The notes under the pieces were generated by a model. That model did not search any database. It saw nothing but the letters and a program-made list of their open reading frames with translations, and was not told where the DNA came from. A program made the position numbers and the translations under genes. This document shows, piece after piece, positions 26,532 to 34,752 of a DNA stretch of 64,000 nucleotides. The stretch is taken from positions 29,199 through 93,198 of the forward strand of contig JANNOM010000019.1 in the NCBI GenBank assembly GCA_031399065.1, read 5' to 3'. This DNA is from JADCRZ01 sp031399065 (GTDB taxonomy: Bacteria > Bacteroidota > Bacteroidia > Chitinophagales > Chitinophagaceae). The stretch's first letter is position 1, and every line of letters starts with the position of its first letter.

Positions 26532-27359
26532 TCAACCTGGTACAGCTGTTTCCGTGCGCTGCTTTATCTCCGGCTCCCTGGCATTTTTACCATCCGTACG
26601 CAGGTCTATTTTACCGGCCGCCGATTGCTGCTTCAGCCGCCAGAGTAAGTAGGCATCACCGGTAGCCTGTTTCGATTTGGAAATAAACTGGTGGATCACG
26701 CGGGAGGCTTTCTGCCAGTCGCCCGTTACAAATTTCAGCAGTTCTGCATCATAAAAATCGTAACCGGCGGTAGATAGTTTTTTACCCCCTTCCAGCAGGC
26801 GGACGCCGCTGTTTTCATCACATATTTTTTTCCATTCGTCCGGGTCTACTTCCAACTCGCTAAGCGTAATGGGGCGGGCCAGCTTTTTAGCTTTCAGAAA
26901 CTCCTTAGCGGGTATTTCACTAAGCCATTGCGGGTAAAATATCAACCCTTTTTCATTGATAAAGGGAAGATTATTCAAATACAATATGAATACCCGGCCC
27001 TGGAATTCCTTCATATAATGCAGGAGCCAGTAATAGCCGCACACGTCGTGTTTATTCTGTGCGGCCCATATCCATATGGTCTCTTCCGGCTGACGGCGGA
27101 GCGTGCCTACCAGTTCCGCCACTGTTTTATAATCATCCACTTCTCCCGAATTCACGGTGGCCGCCAGTTCCGTACCGGCCAGCACTTCGCGCCACCAGTT
27201 TTTGCGGGCTTCGATGCCTTCTCCCAGATAACAATTAAGAAGGGGGCCCACCGCATAGTCGTCTTTTATCTGCACAATGTCTCCCTGTAAGGAGTCGTCC
27301 AGCTCTATCGCTTTTTGCAGGGTTTCTATATCGGACTGGTTAAACACTATATAAATCAT
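26532..27359 (-). CDS. DUF1835 domain-containing protein
   Basis: The 275-residue protein begins MIYIVFNQSDIETLQKAIELDDSLQGDIVQIKDDYAVGPLL, the usual N-terminus of DUF1835. It has the IWIWAAQNKHDVCGYYWLLHYMKEFQGRVFILYLNNLP segment and a C-terminal DUF3658-like part (DAELLKFVTGDWQKASRVIHQFI). No signal peptide or membrane segment is visible, so it is cytosolic. The biochemical role of DUF1835 proteins is not established. Its start overlaps the end of the upstream methyltransferase by 20 bp, so the two are very likely co-translated. A charged tail (DGKNAREPEIKQRTET) ends the protein. Confidence 0.8.
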   Translation of the reverse strand: MIYIVFNQSDIETLQKAIELDDSLQGDIVQIKDDYAVGPLLNCYLGEGIEARKNWWREVLAGTELAATVNSGEVDDYKTVAELVGTLRRQPEETIWIWAAQNKHDVCGYYWLLHYMKEFQGRVFILYLNNLPFINEKGLIFYPQWLSEIPAKEFLKAKKLARPITLSELEVDPDEWKKICDENSGVRLLEGGKKLSTAGYDFYDAELLKFVTGDWQKASRVIHQFISKSKQATGDAYLLWRLKQQSAAGKIDLRTDGKNAREPEIKQRTETAVPG

Positions 27360-28152
27360 GTTCCTGTGAATGGGGTGTTATTAAATAATATACGCAGGTG
27401 GTAAAATAGTTGCGCAGGTAAGGTATGGCCTTTATCAAGGCCAGTTGCTTCCGCGCTTTCCATCCGAACTTATACTCATAAATTGGGTTTAGCAGGTAAT
27501 GCGTTTTGTTCCGGATCATATACCCGGTCTGCTTTACCATTTTTTCGAACCCTTCGATAGAGATGCCCGTATCCCTGATTTCCAGTAGGGCATCCACGGG
27601 ACCGTTATACTTTTTCAGTATCCGCTTATATAGCGGCCTGGGTAATAAATGATAATAAGGAAGTTTGCTGAGCCACTTGTTTGGGTTCATCTGCTGGTGA
27701 CCGCCGAAGGGCATTTGCCAGGGTGGAAATCCGAAAAAGATGCAGCCGCCCGGGTTCAGGAAACGTTTCATTTCGGCGATCAGCCGGGGCTGGTCATGAA
27801 TATGCTCTATCACGTCTTTTAAGATAATTAGGTCGAAGCGGCCTCCCAGTTCTTTACCGGCATCTACTTTATAAATATCCTTCGCTATAAAACTTACCTT
27901 ACCCGCGTCCAGGAATTCCTTCAGCATCTCCCGGGCCATTACCAGGCGGGGGGCGTCCAGCTCCACTCCTACCGCTACGGCTCCTCTTTCCAGGAAAGGC
28001 AGTAATACGCCGGCTTCGCCGCATCCGATTTCCAGTACGCGGATACCGGGCTTGATAGGGAAACGCTCCCCGATGAACGGAATTACATATTTCTCCGCAT
28101 TCAGTTTCTGAATGTCGAAATACTGTTTTCTATCGGCATGAAATTCGAACAT
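27340..28152 (-). CDS. SAM-dependent methyltransferase (Methyltransf_11/23 type)
   Basis: The 270-residue protein shows a Rossmann methyltransferase core. Motif I is VLEIGCGEAGVLLPFLERGAV, the acidic loop is GVELDAPRLVMA, and motif IV/post-I is FDLIILKDVIEHIHDQPRLIAEMKRFLNPGGCIFFGFPPW. The C-terminal half is aromatic and basic (YYHLLPRPLYKRILKKY). The acceptor cannot be inferred. The ATG at 28152 shares one base with the parE stop (TAATG), and the 3' end overlaps the DUF1835 start by 20 bp, so it is embedded in the topoisomerase IV operon. Confidence 0.85.
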   Translation of the reverse strand: MFEFHADRKQYFDIQKLNAEKYVIPFIGERFPIKPGIRVLEIGCGEAGVLLPFLERGAVAVGVELDAPRLVMAREMLKEFLDAGKVSFIAKDIYKVDAGKELGGRFDLIILKDVIEHIHDQPRLIAEMKRFLNPGGCIFFGFPPWQMPFGGHQQMNPNKWLSKLPYYHLLPRPLYKRILKKYNGPVDALLEIRDTGISIEGFEKMVKQTGYMIRNKTHYLLNPIYEYKFGWKARKQLALIKAIPYLRNYFTTCVYYLITPHSQEHDLYSV

Positions 28153-30044
28153 TACACCACCTCCTCCTTTACCAGGTCCAGTTCCACTTTCAGGTTGCCG
28201 ATAATAAACTCCTGGCGTTCCTGTGTATTTTTTCCCATAAAATATTCCAGTAATTGCTGAATGTGTTCACCCTGCTCGATGATCACCGGTTCCTTTTTCA
28301 TTTCGGGGCCTATAAAGCGGGCAAATTCATGCGGAGATATTTCTCCGAGTCCTTTAAACCGGGTGATCTCGGGCTTGCTGCCCAATATGCGTATGGCCGC
28401 CTGTTTTTCCGACTCATCGTAACAATAGATTGTTTCCTGTTTGTTGCGAACCCGGAAGAGGGGTGTTTCCAGTATAAATACATGGCCGTTCTTTACCAGG
28501 TCGGGGAAGAACTGCAGGAAAAACGTCATCAGCAGTAACCTGATATGCATACCATCCACATCCGCATCGGTGGCTATTACTATATTGTTGTACCGGAGGC
28601 CTTCGTAGCCTTCCTCGATATTAAGCGCGTGTTGCAGTAAATTAAATTCCTCATTTTCGTATACGATCTTTTTGGTAAGACCGAAGCAGTTAAGCGGTTT
28701 GCCGCGCAGGCTAAATACCGCCTGCGATTCCACGCTGCGCGCTTTGGTGATGGAGCCGCTGGCAGAATCGCCTTCCGTGATAAAGATGGTACTTTCTTTT
28801 TGTTTCTCTATAACCAGGTCTTTGTCTTTCCCGGTAGGTTCATCATTGTAATGAAAGCGGCAGTCCCGCAGTTTCTTATTATGCAGGTTGGCTTTTTTCG
28901 CCCGCTCGTTCGCGAGTTTGCGAATGCCCGATAACTCTTTACGCTCCCGTTCGCTCTGTTCGATCCGCTTCTTCATCATATCGGCTACCGTTGGGTTACG
29001 GTGCAGGTAATTATTCAGCTCCTTCATCAGGAAGTCGGCCACAAAGGTTTTCATACTGGGACCGTCCTCATACACCACCTGCGAACCCAGTTTGGTTTTG
29101 GTCTGACTTTCAAACACGGGCTCCTGCACCCTTACGGAAACGGCGGCGCAGATGCTGGCCCTTATATCGGACACGTCGTAATCTTTCTTGAAATAATCGC
29201 GGATGGTTTTAACAAAACCATCGCGGAATGCCACCAGGTGGGTGCCCCCCTGCGTAGTGAACTGGCCATTCACAAAACTGTAATACTCTTCCCCATATTG
29301 GTTTTCGTGCGTAATAGCCACTTCTATATCTTCTCCCTTCAGATGGATGATGGGATAGCGTATCTCGTCCGCATTCGTTTTACGGAGCAGCAGGTCGAGC
29401 AGCCCGTTCTTGCTTACATATTTTTTGCCGTTAAAATTGATGATCAGTCCGGCATTCAGATAACAGTAATTCCAAAGCTGGCCGTCAATATATTCATTTA
29501 GGTAATGATAATTCTTGAACACCGTATCATCCGGCGTAAATATCACCAGGGTGCCATTTTCTTCCGTCGTTTTCGTTTCCTTATGGTCCGTTAGCAGTAC
29601 GCCTTTCTGGAATTCCGCCGATTTCTGTTTGCCTTCCCGGAAAGATGTTACTTTAAAATAGCTGCTCAGCGCATTCACTGCCTTAGTACCTACACCATTC
29701 AACCCTACGCTCTTCTGAAAAGCCTTGCTGTCATATTTAGCACCTGTATTAATTTTACTAACCACATCCACTACCTTCCCCAACGGGATGCCGCGTCCGT
29801 AATCGCGGATAGTTACTGTTTTCCCTTCTATGGAAATGTCCACGTTTTTACCGTGCCCCATCGTATGTTCATCGATACAGTTGTCTATCACCTCCTTGAT
29901 CATCACATAAATACCATCGTCTGCACTGGTGCCATCCCCCAGTTTACCGATGTACATACCTGGCCGCAGGCGGATATGCTCCTTCCAGTCCAGGCTTTTT
30001 ATGCTCTCTTCGTCGTAGTTAAAAAGGTTCTTATTGTCTGCCAT
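28152..30044 (-). CDS. parE: DNA topoisomerase IV subunit B
   Basis: The 630-residue ATPase subunit works with ParC. The GHKL ATPase motifs are EVIDNCIDEHTMGHG, IRDYGRGIPLG and SVGLNGVGTKAVNALS. The transducer follows with YSFVNGQFTTQGGTHL. The TOPRIM domain has EGDSASGSITKARS and the acidic ATDADVDGMHIRLLLMTFF, and the C-terminus has FKGLGEISPHEFARFIG. Length and the absence of a long insertion fit ParE/GyrB of Bacteroidota; the presence of parC four genes on makes topoisomerase IV the better call. It opens the operon and is divergent from the transglutaminase-like gene; a perfect -7 box TATATTTG lies on its strand (complement of 30076-30083), but no TTG sits at the normal distance. Confidence 0.93.
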   Translation of the reverse strand: MADNKNLFNYDEESIKSLDWKEHIRLRPGMYIGKLGDGTSADDGIYVMIKEVIDNCIDEHTMGHGKNVDISIEGKTVTIRDYGRGIPLGKVVDVVSKINTGAKYDSKAFQKSVGLNGVGTKAVNALSSYFKVTSFREGKQKSAEFQKGVLLTDHKETKTTEENGTLVIFTPDDTVFKNYHYLNEYIDGQLWNYCYLNAGLIINFNGKKYVSKNGLLDLLLRKTNADEIRYPIIHLKGEDIEVAITHENQYGEEYYSFVNGQFTTQGGTHLVAFRDGFVKTIRDYFKKDYDVSDIRASICAAVSVRVQEPVFESQTKTKLGSQVVYEDGPSMKTFVADFLMKELNNYLHRNPTVADMMKKRIEQSERERKELSGIRKLANERAKKANLHNKKLRDCRFHYNDEPTGKDKDLVIEKQKESTIFITEGDSASGSITKARSVESQAVFSLRGKPLNCFGLTKKIVYENEEFNLLQHALNIEEGYEGLRYNNIVIATDADVDGMHIRLLLMTFFLQFFPDLVKNGHVFILETPLFRVRNKQETIYCYDESEKQAAIRILGSKPEITRFKGLGEISPHEFARFIGPEMKKEPVIIEQGEHIQQLLEYFMGKNTQERQEFIIGNLKVELDLVKEEVV

Positions 30045-30145
30045 AGGTCGCTAAAACTTTTAGTAATATGCGAGGCAAATATAGGCAAACGGGATTAAAT
30101 ATAAGTTCGGCATTCTAGCCTTATTTTTGTCGGCAGCTATAGAAT

Positions 30146-31051
30146 ATGGTAAATACAGACAATTACAGGTATGCAAAAAATATTTTACTGGAAATAGCGG
30201 GCATTCTCACTTTTATTCCACTGGCACCGTTCATCAACCGCTTCATTCCACCCCTTGTAGTTGCCGAATGGAATATGGACCTGGTCATATCCATGCTTGT
30301 CAGTTTCCTGTTTATCCGGCTGATCCTATGGCTGTTCAAGCCCCTGATCATAGCAATGCTTATTCTAATGGCCGCCCTGTTCCTGTACAATTTGTTTAGC
30401 ACCGGGTATAGTTTCAGCGATGTATTGCAGGATTACAAAAGCGTGGTAAGAAACAACTGGGGCACCAAGGATTCCAAACAGGAGGATATGCTTACGATCA
30501 ATCCGGCCATATTCGAGAACTACGGAAATAAAACGGCGCGGAACATCCGGAACAAACTGGACCCGTCCGACTCCATCGTACGCAATTTCTCCGTACAGCA
30601 CTCGATCGATCATTTCGATGAATATTACAATAAATACGGAAGCGTAACAAGATATCTTTCCCTGTTCAAATACATCAATAACAATTTCAAATACGTATCC
30701 GATTCCAAGCGGGATGAATACTTTGCCGCGCCGAGAGAAACCATACTAAACGGTATGGGCGGGGATTGCGATGATCACAGCATCCTGATGATGAGCTGCC
30801 TGGAATCTATCGGGGCACGCTGCAGGATCGTACTGGTAACGGGCCACGCCTACCCCGAGCTATATTGCGGAACCAAGAAAGACTTCGAGGAAATGCAGTC
30901 GGCCATCATTCATTGTTTCCGGGATCTTAAAATAAAAGAGTTCCACTATCACGAGAACCAGGGAGCGTACTGGATAAACCTGGATTATACAGCCCGCCGC
31001 CCGGGAGGGCCTTATATGAACGATATGGTGATTGCGTTTATAGAAGATTAG
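30146..31051 (+). CDS. Membrane-anchored transglutaminase-like protein
   Basis: The 301-residue product has about three N-terminal membrane segments (ILTFIPLAPFINRFIPPL, LVISMLVSFLFIRLILWLF, PLIIAMLILMAALFLYNLF). A soluble domain of the transglutaminase-like cysteine-protease superfamily follows. The catalytic triad is visible: Cys208 in MGGDCDDHSILM, His234 in VLVTGHAYPEL and Asp280 in WINLDYTARRPGG. Family members are mostly peptidases or inactive binding proteins, not true crosslinkers. It is divergent from parE over 101 bp. A perfect -7 box TATTTTTG lies at 30122-30129, without a TTG at normal spacing. Its substrate is unknown. Confidence 0.8.
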   Translation: MVNTDNYRYAKNILLEIAGILTFIPLAPFINRFIPPLVVAEWNMDLVISMLVSFLFIRLILWLFKPLIIAMLILMAALFLYNLFSTGYSFSDVLQDYKSVVRNNWGTKDSKQEDMLTINPAIFENYGNKTARNIRNKLDPSDSIVRNFSVQHSIDHFDEYYNKYGSVTRYLSLFKYINNNFKYVSDSKRDEYFAAPRETILNGMGGDCDDHSILMMSCLESIGARCRIVLVTGHAYPELYCGTKKDFEEMQSAIIHCFRDLKIKEFHYHENQGAYWINLDYTARRPGGPYMNDMVIAFIED

Positions 31052-31086
31052 CGGAAATTAAAGCAGAAAAATTCAGGAGAAAATTA

Positions 31087-31094
31087 TACATTTG
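31087..31094 (+). promoter_or_regulatory. -7 box of the tRNA-Lys promoter
   Basis: TACATTTG matches TAnnTTTG perfectly and ends 10 bp before the mature tRNA 5' end. A TTG at the usual -33 position is not visible. Confidence 0.45.
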
Positions 31095-31104
31095 CGGCCC
31101 GGAT

Positions 31105-31177
31105 GACTTCGTAGCTCAGTTGGTAGAGCAAGAGACTCTTAATCTCTGGGTCCTCGGTTCGAGCCCGAGCGGGGTCA
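31105..31177 (+). tRNA. tRNA-Lys (anticodon CTT)
   Basis: A 73-nt cloverleaf folds completely. The acceptor stem is GACTTCG with CGGGGTC (with G-T pairs), followed by discriminator A. The D arm is GCTC-AGTTGGTA-GAGC. The anticodon arm is AGAGA with TCTCT around loop CTCTTAA, anticodon CTT at positions 34-36. The T arm is CTCGG-TTCGAGC-CCGAG. CCA is not encoded. Confidence 0.95.
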
Positions 31178-31186
31178 CTTGTTTGG

Positions 31187-31217
31187 AATGGCTTCTAATT
31201 TAGGAGCCATTTTTTTT
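31187..31217 (+). terminator. Intrinsic terminator after tRNA-Lys
   Basis: AATGGCTTC and GGAGCCATT form a 9-bp stem (one G-T pair) around a 7-nt loop, followed by a run of eight T. It begins 10 nt after the tRNA. Confidence 0.8.
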
Positions 31218-31310
31218 ATGTAAGCGGCAATCAGCTTCGGGTGTACGTATAAACACAATCTTCAAAAAACTAAACATGTCCTTCATTTCTAAGTAAACAT
31301 ATGATATAAT

Positions 31311-31350
31311 CAGTAGCATGAAAATTCAAACAGTAGCATGAAAATTCAAA
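31311..31350. repeat. Perfect 20-bp tandem duplication upstream of the AraC gene
   Basis: The 20-bp unit at 31311-31330 (CAGTAGCATG followed by AAAATTCAAA) is repeated exactly at 31331-31350. It lies about 100 bp before the araC-type start. Its core GAAAATTCAAAC resembles, but does not equal, the operator-like repeats described at 31405 and 32394. Confidence 0.85.
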
Positions 31351-31404
31351 CTGCCAAGCGGCATCATTTGTATCTTAATCCCATGCCCGCAATTATTCCG
31401 TACA

Positions 31405-31422
31405 TTTGAATTTCGCAAACAA
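31405..31422 (+). promoter_or_regulatory. Candidate AraC-family operator (own gene)
   Basis: TTTGAATTTCGCAAACAA lies 33 bp before the start of the AraC-type gene. It closely matches two sites upstream of the next gene: 15 of 16 with TTGAAATTCGCAAACA at 32416, and the same TTTGAATTT-CAAAC frame at 32394. This suggests autoregulation. Confidence 0.5.
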
Positions 31423-31454
31423 TTATAAACGGTATAACCGCTAATACTTATAGT

Positions 31455-32384
31455 ATGGATGCTGTAACATTAGATGAATTTTATAAACAAATATCGGCTG
31501 GCACGGAAGATGGTATGCAATTTTTTTTGCCGAAAGACTATACTAAAGAGATAGGACACTTCAATGTGTTTAATATAGCAGATCTCAGAGAGCGGTTCAA
31601 GACGAAGCCCGTTATGCCTTATAACCGGAGGGCCTATTACAAAATAAGTTTGATCATTGGACGAAACAATGTGGAATATGCCGATAAGGTGATCGATATT
31701 GAACATAACGCCCTGCTATTCGCTACGCCAAAAGTGCCTTACCATTATATACCAAAAGATGGAAACCAGTCGGGCTATTTCTGTGTATTTACGGATGAAT
31801 TCCTGATCAAAAATAAAAGCGGCGTGATGCTGGACGAGATGCCCATTTTCAGATCGGGAGGCTACCCGGTTTTTCAACTTACCGATGAAGAAACAGCCGA
31901 AATCAGTGGTATTTTTCAGAAGATATATAAAGAACTGGGCTCCGATTATGCCTATAAATACGATCTTCTGAGAAACTATGTGCTGGAACTGATTCACTAC
32001 GGGCAGAAACTGCAGCCCGCCACTTTTTTATACCCGGTACATAATGCTTCGGCCCGTGTATCCTCTTTGTTTGCGGAACTGCTGGAACGCCAGTTTCCTA
32101 TCGAATCGCCACAGCAGAAACTTCATTTGCGGACCGCTAAAGATTATGCAGACAGGCTAGCGGTTCACGTAAATCATTTGAATAAAGTACTAAAAGAAAA
32201 TACCGGCAAAACGACCACGGACCTGATCAGCAGCCGGGTAATAAAAGAAGCTAAGATCCTGTTAAAACAAACCGACTGGAATATCTCCGAAATAGCCTAT
32301 TGCCTGGGATTTGAAGAAGTATCGCATTTCTCTCATTTCTTTAAAAAGCAGACTTCACTCGCACCGATAGGGTTTCGTTCCTGA
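31455..32384 (+). CDS. AraC-family transcriptional regulator
   Basis: The 309-residue protein has an N-terminal cupin-like sensing domain (about 1-190) with the Bacteroidota type of opening (HFNVFNIADLR ... YNRRAYYKISLIIGRNNVEYADK). The C-terminal AraC DNA-binding domain comprises two helix-turn-helices: AKDYADRLAVHVNHLNKVLKENTGKT and NISEIAYCLGFEEVSHFSHFFKKQT, ending in SLAPIGFRS. Such regulators usually activate neighbouring genes in response to a small molecule. Its likely target is the SDR gene 100 bp downstream, since the same operator-like repeat occurs before both genes. The ligand is unknown. The ATG at 31455 is chosen as the first Met; nothing upstream in frame is better. Confidence 0.92.
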   Translation: MDAVTLDEFYKQISAGTEDGMQFFLPKDYTKEIGHFNVFNIADLRERFKTKPVMPYNRRAYYKISLIIGRNNVEYADKVIDIEHNALLFATPKVPYHYIPKDGNQSGYFCVFTDEFLIKNKSGVMLDEMPIFRSGGYPVFQLTDEETAEISGIFQKIYKELGSDYAYKYDLLRNYVLELIHYGQKLQPATFLYPVHNASARVSSLFAELLERQFPIESPQQKLHLRTAKDYADRLAVHVNHLNKVLKENTGKTTTDLISSRVIKEAKILLKQTDWNISEIAYCLGFEEVSHFSHFFKKQTSLAPIGFRS

Positions 32385-32393
32385 AATGAAGGG

Positions 32394-32432
32394 TTTGAAT
32401 TTTACAAACTTCTGATTGAAATTCGCAAACAC
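32394..32432 (+). promoter_or_regulatory. Two direct-repeat operator half-sites before the SDR gene, 21 bp apart
   Basis: TTTGAATTTTACAAACTT (32394-32411) and ATTGAAATTCGCAAACAC (32415-32432) start exactly 21 bp apart, two helical turns, the spacing AraC dimers use. The second site covers the place of the -33 element; a -7-like TATCTTTA follows at 32451-32458, 18 bp on. A TTG is lacking, as expected at an activator-dependent promoter. Confidence 0.55.
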
Positions 32433-32484
32433 ACAGGGCCGCTTCCATACTATCTTTATATCGTAAAACTTAAATGATATAAAG

Positions 32485-33210
32485 ATGAAACTGGCAAACA
32501 ACAAAATTCTAATTACCGGCGGTGCAAGCGGCATCGGACTGGGACTTACCGAACGATTTTTACAGGAAAATAATACCGTGATTATTTGCGGAAGGCGGGA
32601 GTCCGTTTTAAAGGAAGTGTCCGATAAATTTCCTTCCGTAATCACCCGGGTATGTGATCTATCGGATGAAGGGGAACGCGCAGAACTTTTTAAATGGGTG
32701 TCAGCCGATCATAGCGATTTGAACGTACTGATCAATAATGCGGGTGTACAGAACTGGATGAGCGTTACCGATACTGATTTCTTTCCGCGGGCCAAACAGG
32801 AAATTACAACAAATATCGAAGCTCCGCTTCATTTAACCGCTCTCTTCCTTAACTTGAAATCTTTGCATACAGTTATGAATGTGACTTCAGGATTATCTTT
32901 TGTACCATTGTCGAAAGTGCCAGTCTATTCAGCCACCAAAGCTTTTTTTCATTCCTTCACACTTTCGTTGCGACAGTTGCTTATAGCAAAAAACATTGAC
33001 GTGATCGAGATCATTCCGCCCGCATTAAATACGGATCTTGGCGGGAAAGGACTGCATGATACACAACCACCTGTCAGTGATTTTATCCATGCCATATTTG
33101 AACAATTGAAAGAAGGTAAAAAAGAACTCACCTTTGGGTTCAGCGAAGCAATGTCTAAAGCAGGCCCTGAACAGTTGCTGACTGCTTTCAACAGGATGAA
33201 TAGCAATTAA
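32485..33210 (+). CDS. Short-chain dehydrogenase/reductase (DltE-like)
   Basis: The 241-residue enzyme is a classical SDR. The NAD(P)-binding TGGASGIGLGL glycine motif is near residue 11, and the basic ICGRRE after strand 2 suggests NADPH preference. NNAG is at LNVLINNAGVQ. The catalytic triad is S in NVTSGLSF and YSATK (VYSATKAFFHSFTLSLRQ). It resembles the DltE/YvaG group that includes oxidoreductases of unknown substrate in Bacteroidota, usually next to an AraC regulator. It follows the AraC gene after 100 bp, with operator-like repeats and an activator-type promoter between. The substrate is unknown. Confidence 0.92.
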   Translation: MKLANNKILITGGASGIGLGLTERFLQENNTVIICGRRESVLKEVSDKFPSVITRVCDLSDEGERAELFKWVSADHSDLNVLINNAGVQNWMSVTDTDFFPRAKQEITTNIEAPLHLTALFLNLKSLHTVMNVTSGLSFVPLSKVPVYSATKAFFHSFTLSLRQLLIAKNIDVIEIIPPALNTDLGGKGLHDTQPPVSDFIHAIFEQLKEGKKELTFGFSEAMSKAGPEQLLTAFNRMNSN

Positions 33211-33215
33211 GAAAT

Positions 33216-33262
33216 AGTGTGAATTAACCAGTACGTCATGCAACAGCTGTTTGATTCACACT
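33216..33262 (+). terminator. Possible terminator hairpin after the SDR gene
   Basis: AGTGTGAAT (33216-33224) and ATTCACACT (33254-33262) make a perfect 9-bp stem with a long 29-nt loop, six bases after the SDR stop. The tract behind it is only moderately T-rich (CCCTTTATTCTT), so the call is tentative. Confidence 0.35.
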
Positions 33263-33366
33263 TCCCTTTATTCTTATCATTAAAGGACTTCATACTGGAG
33301 AGATTAAACGACTGAATGGATTCAATAACCCCCACCGATTGGTATATAATTCTACTACCATTATAT

Positions 33367-34533
33367 TTACCTCGACGGATCAAGCACTACCTTCACGCAA
33401 TTATCTTCTTTCTTTTTAAAGATATTGTACGCGTGAGATACCTCCGAAAGCGGGAGACGATGCGTTATGATATCATCCAGTTTAACCCGTCCTTCTATTA
33501 CGTATTCGAGTAATTTATCGATATGCTTGTGTGCAGGGGCTTGTCCACCTCTAAGGATGATCCCTTTATCGAAGAACTGGCCGAGCGGAAAATTATCGTA
33601 CGTTGTAGGATATACTCCCAGCACTGATACAATGCCTCCGCGACGCACAGCACTCATGCACGCTTCTATTACTTTAGGAGAGCCTTTTTCGAGGTTAATG
33701 ACAGCCTTGGCCCTGTCGAGCAAATTACGTTCCGGTTCGAACCCTACGGCTTCCACGCAAACATCGGCTCCGCGACCCTGGGTCATGTCGCGGATCTGCT
33801 CTACTACTTCTTTATTATTTGTCCATAGTATCGTTTCGCAATTGGCGGCCACTCTTGCTTTATCAAGACGATATTGCAATGTATCCACTATAACCACCCT
33901 GGCAGCTCCCCGCAACCAAGCGCTTTTAGCCGCCATGATGCCTACCGGCCCCGCTCCGAAGATGGCGACCGTTTCCCCGCCTTTTACCTCACCCCAGTCA
34001 ATGCCGGAATATCCGGTAGGGAAAATATCTGTTAGAAAAAGCACTTGCTCGTCGGTTAAGTTATCGGGTACTATACGGGGGCCGTAATCTCCATAAGGAA
34101 CCCGTACATATTCAGCCTGGCCTCCATCGTAGCCGCCGTACAGGTCGGTATAGCCAAACAGCGCACCTCCCTTTTCCGTTAACAGTCCGCCTTCCGGACC
34201 ATAATGTTCCGGGTTGCTTTTTTCGCAGTGCCCGGGTAAATGATGGGTGCAGAAAAAACAGTTTCCGCAAGCGATCGGAAAGGGAACTACTACCCTGTCG
34301 CCCCGTTTGAGATTCTTTACATCGGCACCGGTTTCTTCCACGATACCCATAAACTCGTGGCCAAGTACCATGGGCCTGGGCTGCGGAATGCCGCCTGAAT
34401 AAATATGCAGGTCGGAGCCGCAGATGGCCGTGGCAGTTACCTTTAGTATAATGTCCCGGGTGTCTTTTAATTTGGGGTCTTCTATATTGTCGCAGGTTAC
34501 TTTACCCGGACCGTGAATGACTGCTGCTTTCAT
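33367..34533 (-). CDS. Zinc-dependent alcohol dehydrogenase, FDH-like
   Basis: The 388-residue medium-chain dehydrogenase has the catalytic zinc ligands in AICGSDLHIYSGG and VLGHEFMGIVEE. The structural zinc motif CGNCFFCTHHLPGHC has the C-x2-C-x2-C-x7-C spacing. The Rossmann motif is TVAIFGAGPVGIMAAKSAW. The insert GPEGGLLTEKGGALFGYTDLYGGYDGGQAEYVRVPYGDYGPRIVP and the later NLEKGSPKVIEACMSAVRRGGIVSVLGVY place it in the formaldehyde-dehydrogenase-like branch, without proof of substrate. It is a single gene, convergent with the SDR gene and divergent from DUF1338. No clear promoter was found. Confidence 0.9.
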   Translation of the reverse strand: MKAAVIHGPGKVTCDNIEDPKLKDTRDIILKVTATAICGSDLHIYSGGIPQPRPMVLGHEFMGIVEETGADVKNLKRGDRVVVPFPIACGNCFFCTHHLPGHCEKSNPEHYGPEGGLLTEKGGALFGYTDLYGGYDGGQAEYVRVPYGDYGPRIVPDNLTDEQVLFLTDIFPTGYSGIDWGEVKGGETVAIFGAGPVGIMAAKSAWLRGAARVVIVDTLQYRLDKARVAANCETILWTNNKEVVEQIRDMTQGRGADVCVEAVGFEPERNLLDRAKAVINLEKGSPKVIEACMSAVRRGGIVSVLGVYPTTYDNFPLGQFFDKGIILRGGQAPAHKHIDKLLEYVIEGRVKLDDIITHRLPLSEVSHAYNIFKKKEDNCVKVVLDPSR

Positions 34534-34752
34534 GTTTGACTGTATTTGATGGCAACCGTTAGTAAAATCATGCCATGCGGGACATCAAGGGCAAAATCTG
34601 CCAGCAGTTTTTAAACCTGGTAATATAGACAGAGTTTTATTAACTTACCTTATCTTATTTTTTTGAACTGATATAAAAAAGTAGTCTTGTTAATGAAGTC
34701 CGGTTGAAGAACGTACCGGTTTTATGTACTACAGTCTAACAAACAAACGATC

